Shown: in pieces, positions 6,202 to 7,334 of the stretch
Position numbering within the stretch: the stretch's first letter is position 1
Layout: every line of letters begins with the position of its first letter
Assembly (NCBI GenBank): GCA_034180345.1
Contig: JAXFOQ010000037.1
Coordinates: 1-7,334 of the forward strand
DNA length: 7,334 nucleotides
Direction of reading: 5' to 3'
Source of the DNA: RGIG5681 sp034180345
GTDB lineage: Bacteria > Bacillota_I > Bacilli_A > Erysipelotrichales > Erysipelotrichaceae
The notes under the pieces: generated by a model
Seen by the model: the letters and a program-made list of their open reading frames with translations, nothing else
The model's database searches: none
Told to the model about the DNA's origin: nothing
Translations under genes and position numbers: made by a program

Positions 6202-6256
6202 TCTATGTACTGTTTAGAGTTATTTAAAGTTTAAATAATTGTAAAAAGTACATAGA
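6202..6256. promoter_or_regulatory. 55-bp near-perfect palindrome upstream of the DinD-like gene
   Basis: Outer arms TCTATGTACT (6202-6211) and AGTACATAGA (6247-6256) and inner arms TTATTTAAA (6220-6228) and TTTAAATAA (6230-6238) share one centre at base 6229. Across the whole 27-pair dyad I count 24 Watson-Crick pairs, one G-T pair (6219/6239) and two mismatches (6212/6246 and 6217/6241). It ends 6 nt before the Shine-Dalgarno sequence of the downstream gene. It could be an operator for a dimeric regulator, an mRNA hairpin affecting translation, or a mobile-element or cruciform structure. No clear promoter can be assigned around it. Confidence 0.8.
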
Positions 6257-6262
6257 AGAAAA

Positions 6263-6268
6263 AAGGAG
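6263..6268 (+). promoter_or_regulatory. Shine-Dalgarno fixing the TTG start of the DinD-like gene
   Basis: AAGGAG lies 8 nt before the TTG at 6277. It supports this non-ATG start; the first downstream ATG would remove most of the Bro-N domain. Confidence 0.85.
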
Positions 6269-6276
6269 AGATAGCA

Positions 6277-7155
6277 TTGGATAATCAAATCAAAATATTT
6301 GAAGGTTATAAAATAAGAAGTATTTGGGACAACGAAAAAGAAGAATGGTATTTTTCAGTAGTAGATGTAGTGGCGGTACTTACAGAAAGTAAAGATCCAC
6401 AAGTATACTGGAGAGTGCTAAAAAAGAGATTAAAAGAGGAAGGAAACGAAACCGTTACAAATTGGAACGGTTTGAAAATGAAAGCAGCAGATGGGAAAAT
6501 GCGTCTAACCGATGTCGCAGATATGCAAGGAATCTTCCGTATTATACAATCTGTACCATCACCAAAGGCAGAACCATTTAAGATGTGGCTTGCTGAGGTT
6601 GGAAAAGAAAGAATTGACGAAATAATCGATCCTGAGCTTACTATTGATAGAGCCTTAGAAACCTATCTTAAAAAAGGCTATAGCAGAGAATGGATTAATC
6701 AAAGGCTACAAGCCATACAAGTTAGAAAAGAACTTACAGATACTTGGCAAGACCACGGTGTAGAAAAAGGTAAAGAGTATGCCATACTTACAAATGAAAT
6801 CACAAAAGCTTGGTCCGGTATGACAACAAGAGAGTATAAAGACTTAAAAGGCTTAAAGAAACAAAACCTAAGAGATAATATGAGTACCTTAGAACTTGTC
6901 TTAAATATGCTGGCAGAGGCTACAACCACAGAACTTACTAATACCACTCACCCTCAGGGACTTGAAGAAAATAAAAAAGTCGCAAAACGTGGAGGAAGTA
7001 TAGCGGGTAATGCTAGAAAAGAGATTGAACAGGAAACCGGAAAGTCTGTCATAACTTCAAAAAATGCCATTGATTTTGGGAAACTCATAGAAGATGTAAG
7101 TTCTAAAGAGTTTAAGGATAAAGACAAGAAAGATAAAGATAAGAAAAAAGATTAG
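6277..7155 (+). CDS. Bro-N/DinD-like protein (phage antirepressor-related)
   Basis: A 292-residue protein starting with TTG. Residues about 8-112 form a Bro-N (BRO-family/prophage antirepressor) domain: WYFSVVDVVAVLTESKDPQ (24-42), KMRLTDVADMQGIFRIIQSV (74-93) and FKMWLAEVG (101-109). Residues 113-160 (DEIIDPELTIDRALETYLKKGYSREWINQR and onward) and 167-270 match the DinD-like half, with KGLKKQNLRDNMSTLELVLN (191-210) echoing the KGLKK...HMGSTELAAN core of E. coli DinD. Bro-N domains bind DNA, and E. coli DinD is SOS-induced and reported to antagonise RecA; whether this relative does either is unknown. The C-terminus adds a Lys/Asp tail (277-292). I see no LexA-type box, but a 55-bp palindrome precedes the gene. 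It stands alone between two transposase fragments, suggesting acquisition by mobile DNA. Confidence 0.9.
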   Translation: MDNQIKIFEGYKIRSIWDNEKEEWYFSVVDVVAVLTESKDPQVYWRVLKKRLKEEGNETVTNWNGLKMKAADGKMRLTDVADMQGIFRIIQSVPSPKAEPFKMWLAEVGKERIDEIIDPELTIDRALETYLKKGYSREWINQRLQAIQVRKELTDTWQDHGVEKGKEYAILTNEITKAWSGMTTREYKDLKGLKKQNLRDNMSTLELVLNMLAEATTTELTNTTHPQGLEENKKVAKRGGSIAGNARKEIEQETGKSVITSKNAIDFGKLIEDVSSKEFKDKDKKDKDKKKD

Positions 7156-7169
7156 AATCAAAATAATAA

Positions 7170-7334
7170 ATAAAGACATCTAAAATAGATAATGAACTAT
7201 TCTACGGCAGAAGAAGATTTAGAAGTGAAGAAGAGATGTACAAATCATTTGAAAGATATAGAACAAGAACAAACAATATAGCAAGAAGAGTGTTAGGTTT
7301 TAGAACACCCAATGAAATGGTAGAGAACTATTTC
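7170..7334 (+). pseudogene. Second transposase remnant, C-terminal fragment running off the window
   Basis: The plus-strand frame is open from 7170 (after an in-frame TAA at 7167) to the window end, 55 codons. It reads KTSKIDNELFYGRRRFRS, then EEEMYKSFERYRTRTNN and IARRVLGFRTPNEMVENYF, the C-terminal end of an integrase-core (rve) transposase. It has no start codon or catalytic core. It is homologous in layout to the minus-strand remnant at 5937-6116 (shared KT-x3-DNE-x-FY, then LG-x2-[ST]P), but the sequences are too different to be copies of one element. The 3' end may continue beyond the window. Confidence 0.72.

Noticed and set aside
6121..6276. LexA/SOS box upstream of the DinD-like gene
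   Set aside because: No GAAC-N4-GTTC or CTG-N10-CAG type site is present, so SOS control cannot be claimed from the sequence.
5924..7334. Composite transposon carrying the DinD-like gene
   Set aside because: The two transposase tails are different in sequence, both lack the catalytic core, and no matching terminal inverted repeats are seen in the window.

Overview
The window is AT-rich and uses the standard bacterial code: TGG encodes Trp and TGA acts as a stop. An LPXTG cell-wall anchor, BspA-type leucine-rich repeats, strong AAGGAGG ribosome binding sites and T-tailed hairpin terminators point to a low-GC Gram-positive bacterium. A gut-type Bacilli/Erysipelotrichia-like relative fits, but this is inference and no marker gene fixes the taxon.

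Layout. (1) 1-1338 is the 3' part of a sortase-anchored BspA-like surface protein, closed by a hairpin terminator. (2) 1429-2049 is a short IspD-type cytidylyltransferase. (3) On the minus strand, 3099-2046 is a two-gene operon, a CYTH-domain protein followed by a DJ-1/PfpI protein. It converges on ispD with overlapping stop codons, and its likely terminator lies inside the ispD coding sequence. (4) 3173-5890 is a two-gene plus-strand operon: a PTS EIIC-EIIB-like membrane protein whose EIIB active-site cysteine is missing, then a TelA-family protein and a terminator. (5) 5924-7334 is an accessory island. A Bro-N/DinD-like gene with its own 55-bp palindromic leader sits between two 5'-truncated transposase fragments that point away from each other.

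Two things stand out. The three genes that begin transcription units in the core part (ispD, the CYTH gene and the EIIC-like gene) each have a -10 element ending exactly 6 nt before the ATG and no Shine-Dalgarno sequence. This is the layout expected of leaderless mRNAs, whereas the internal or accessory genes carry Shine-Dalgarno sequences. The other is the near-perfect 55-bp palindrome (6202-6256) just upstream of the TTG-started DinD-like gene, a likely operator or RNA hairpin.

The genes do not form one pathway. Isoprenoid precursor synthesis, a CYTH/DJ-1 pair and a transporter-like/TelA pair are separate housekeeping-type units next to a mobile-DNA scar. I see no CRISPR array, tRNA or rRNA gene, and no intergenic stretch longer than 300 bases without a gene or gene remnant.
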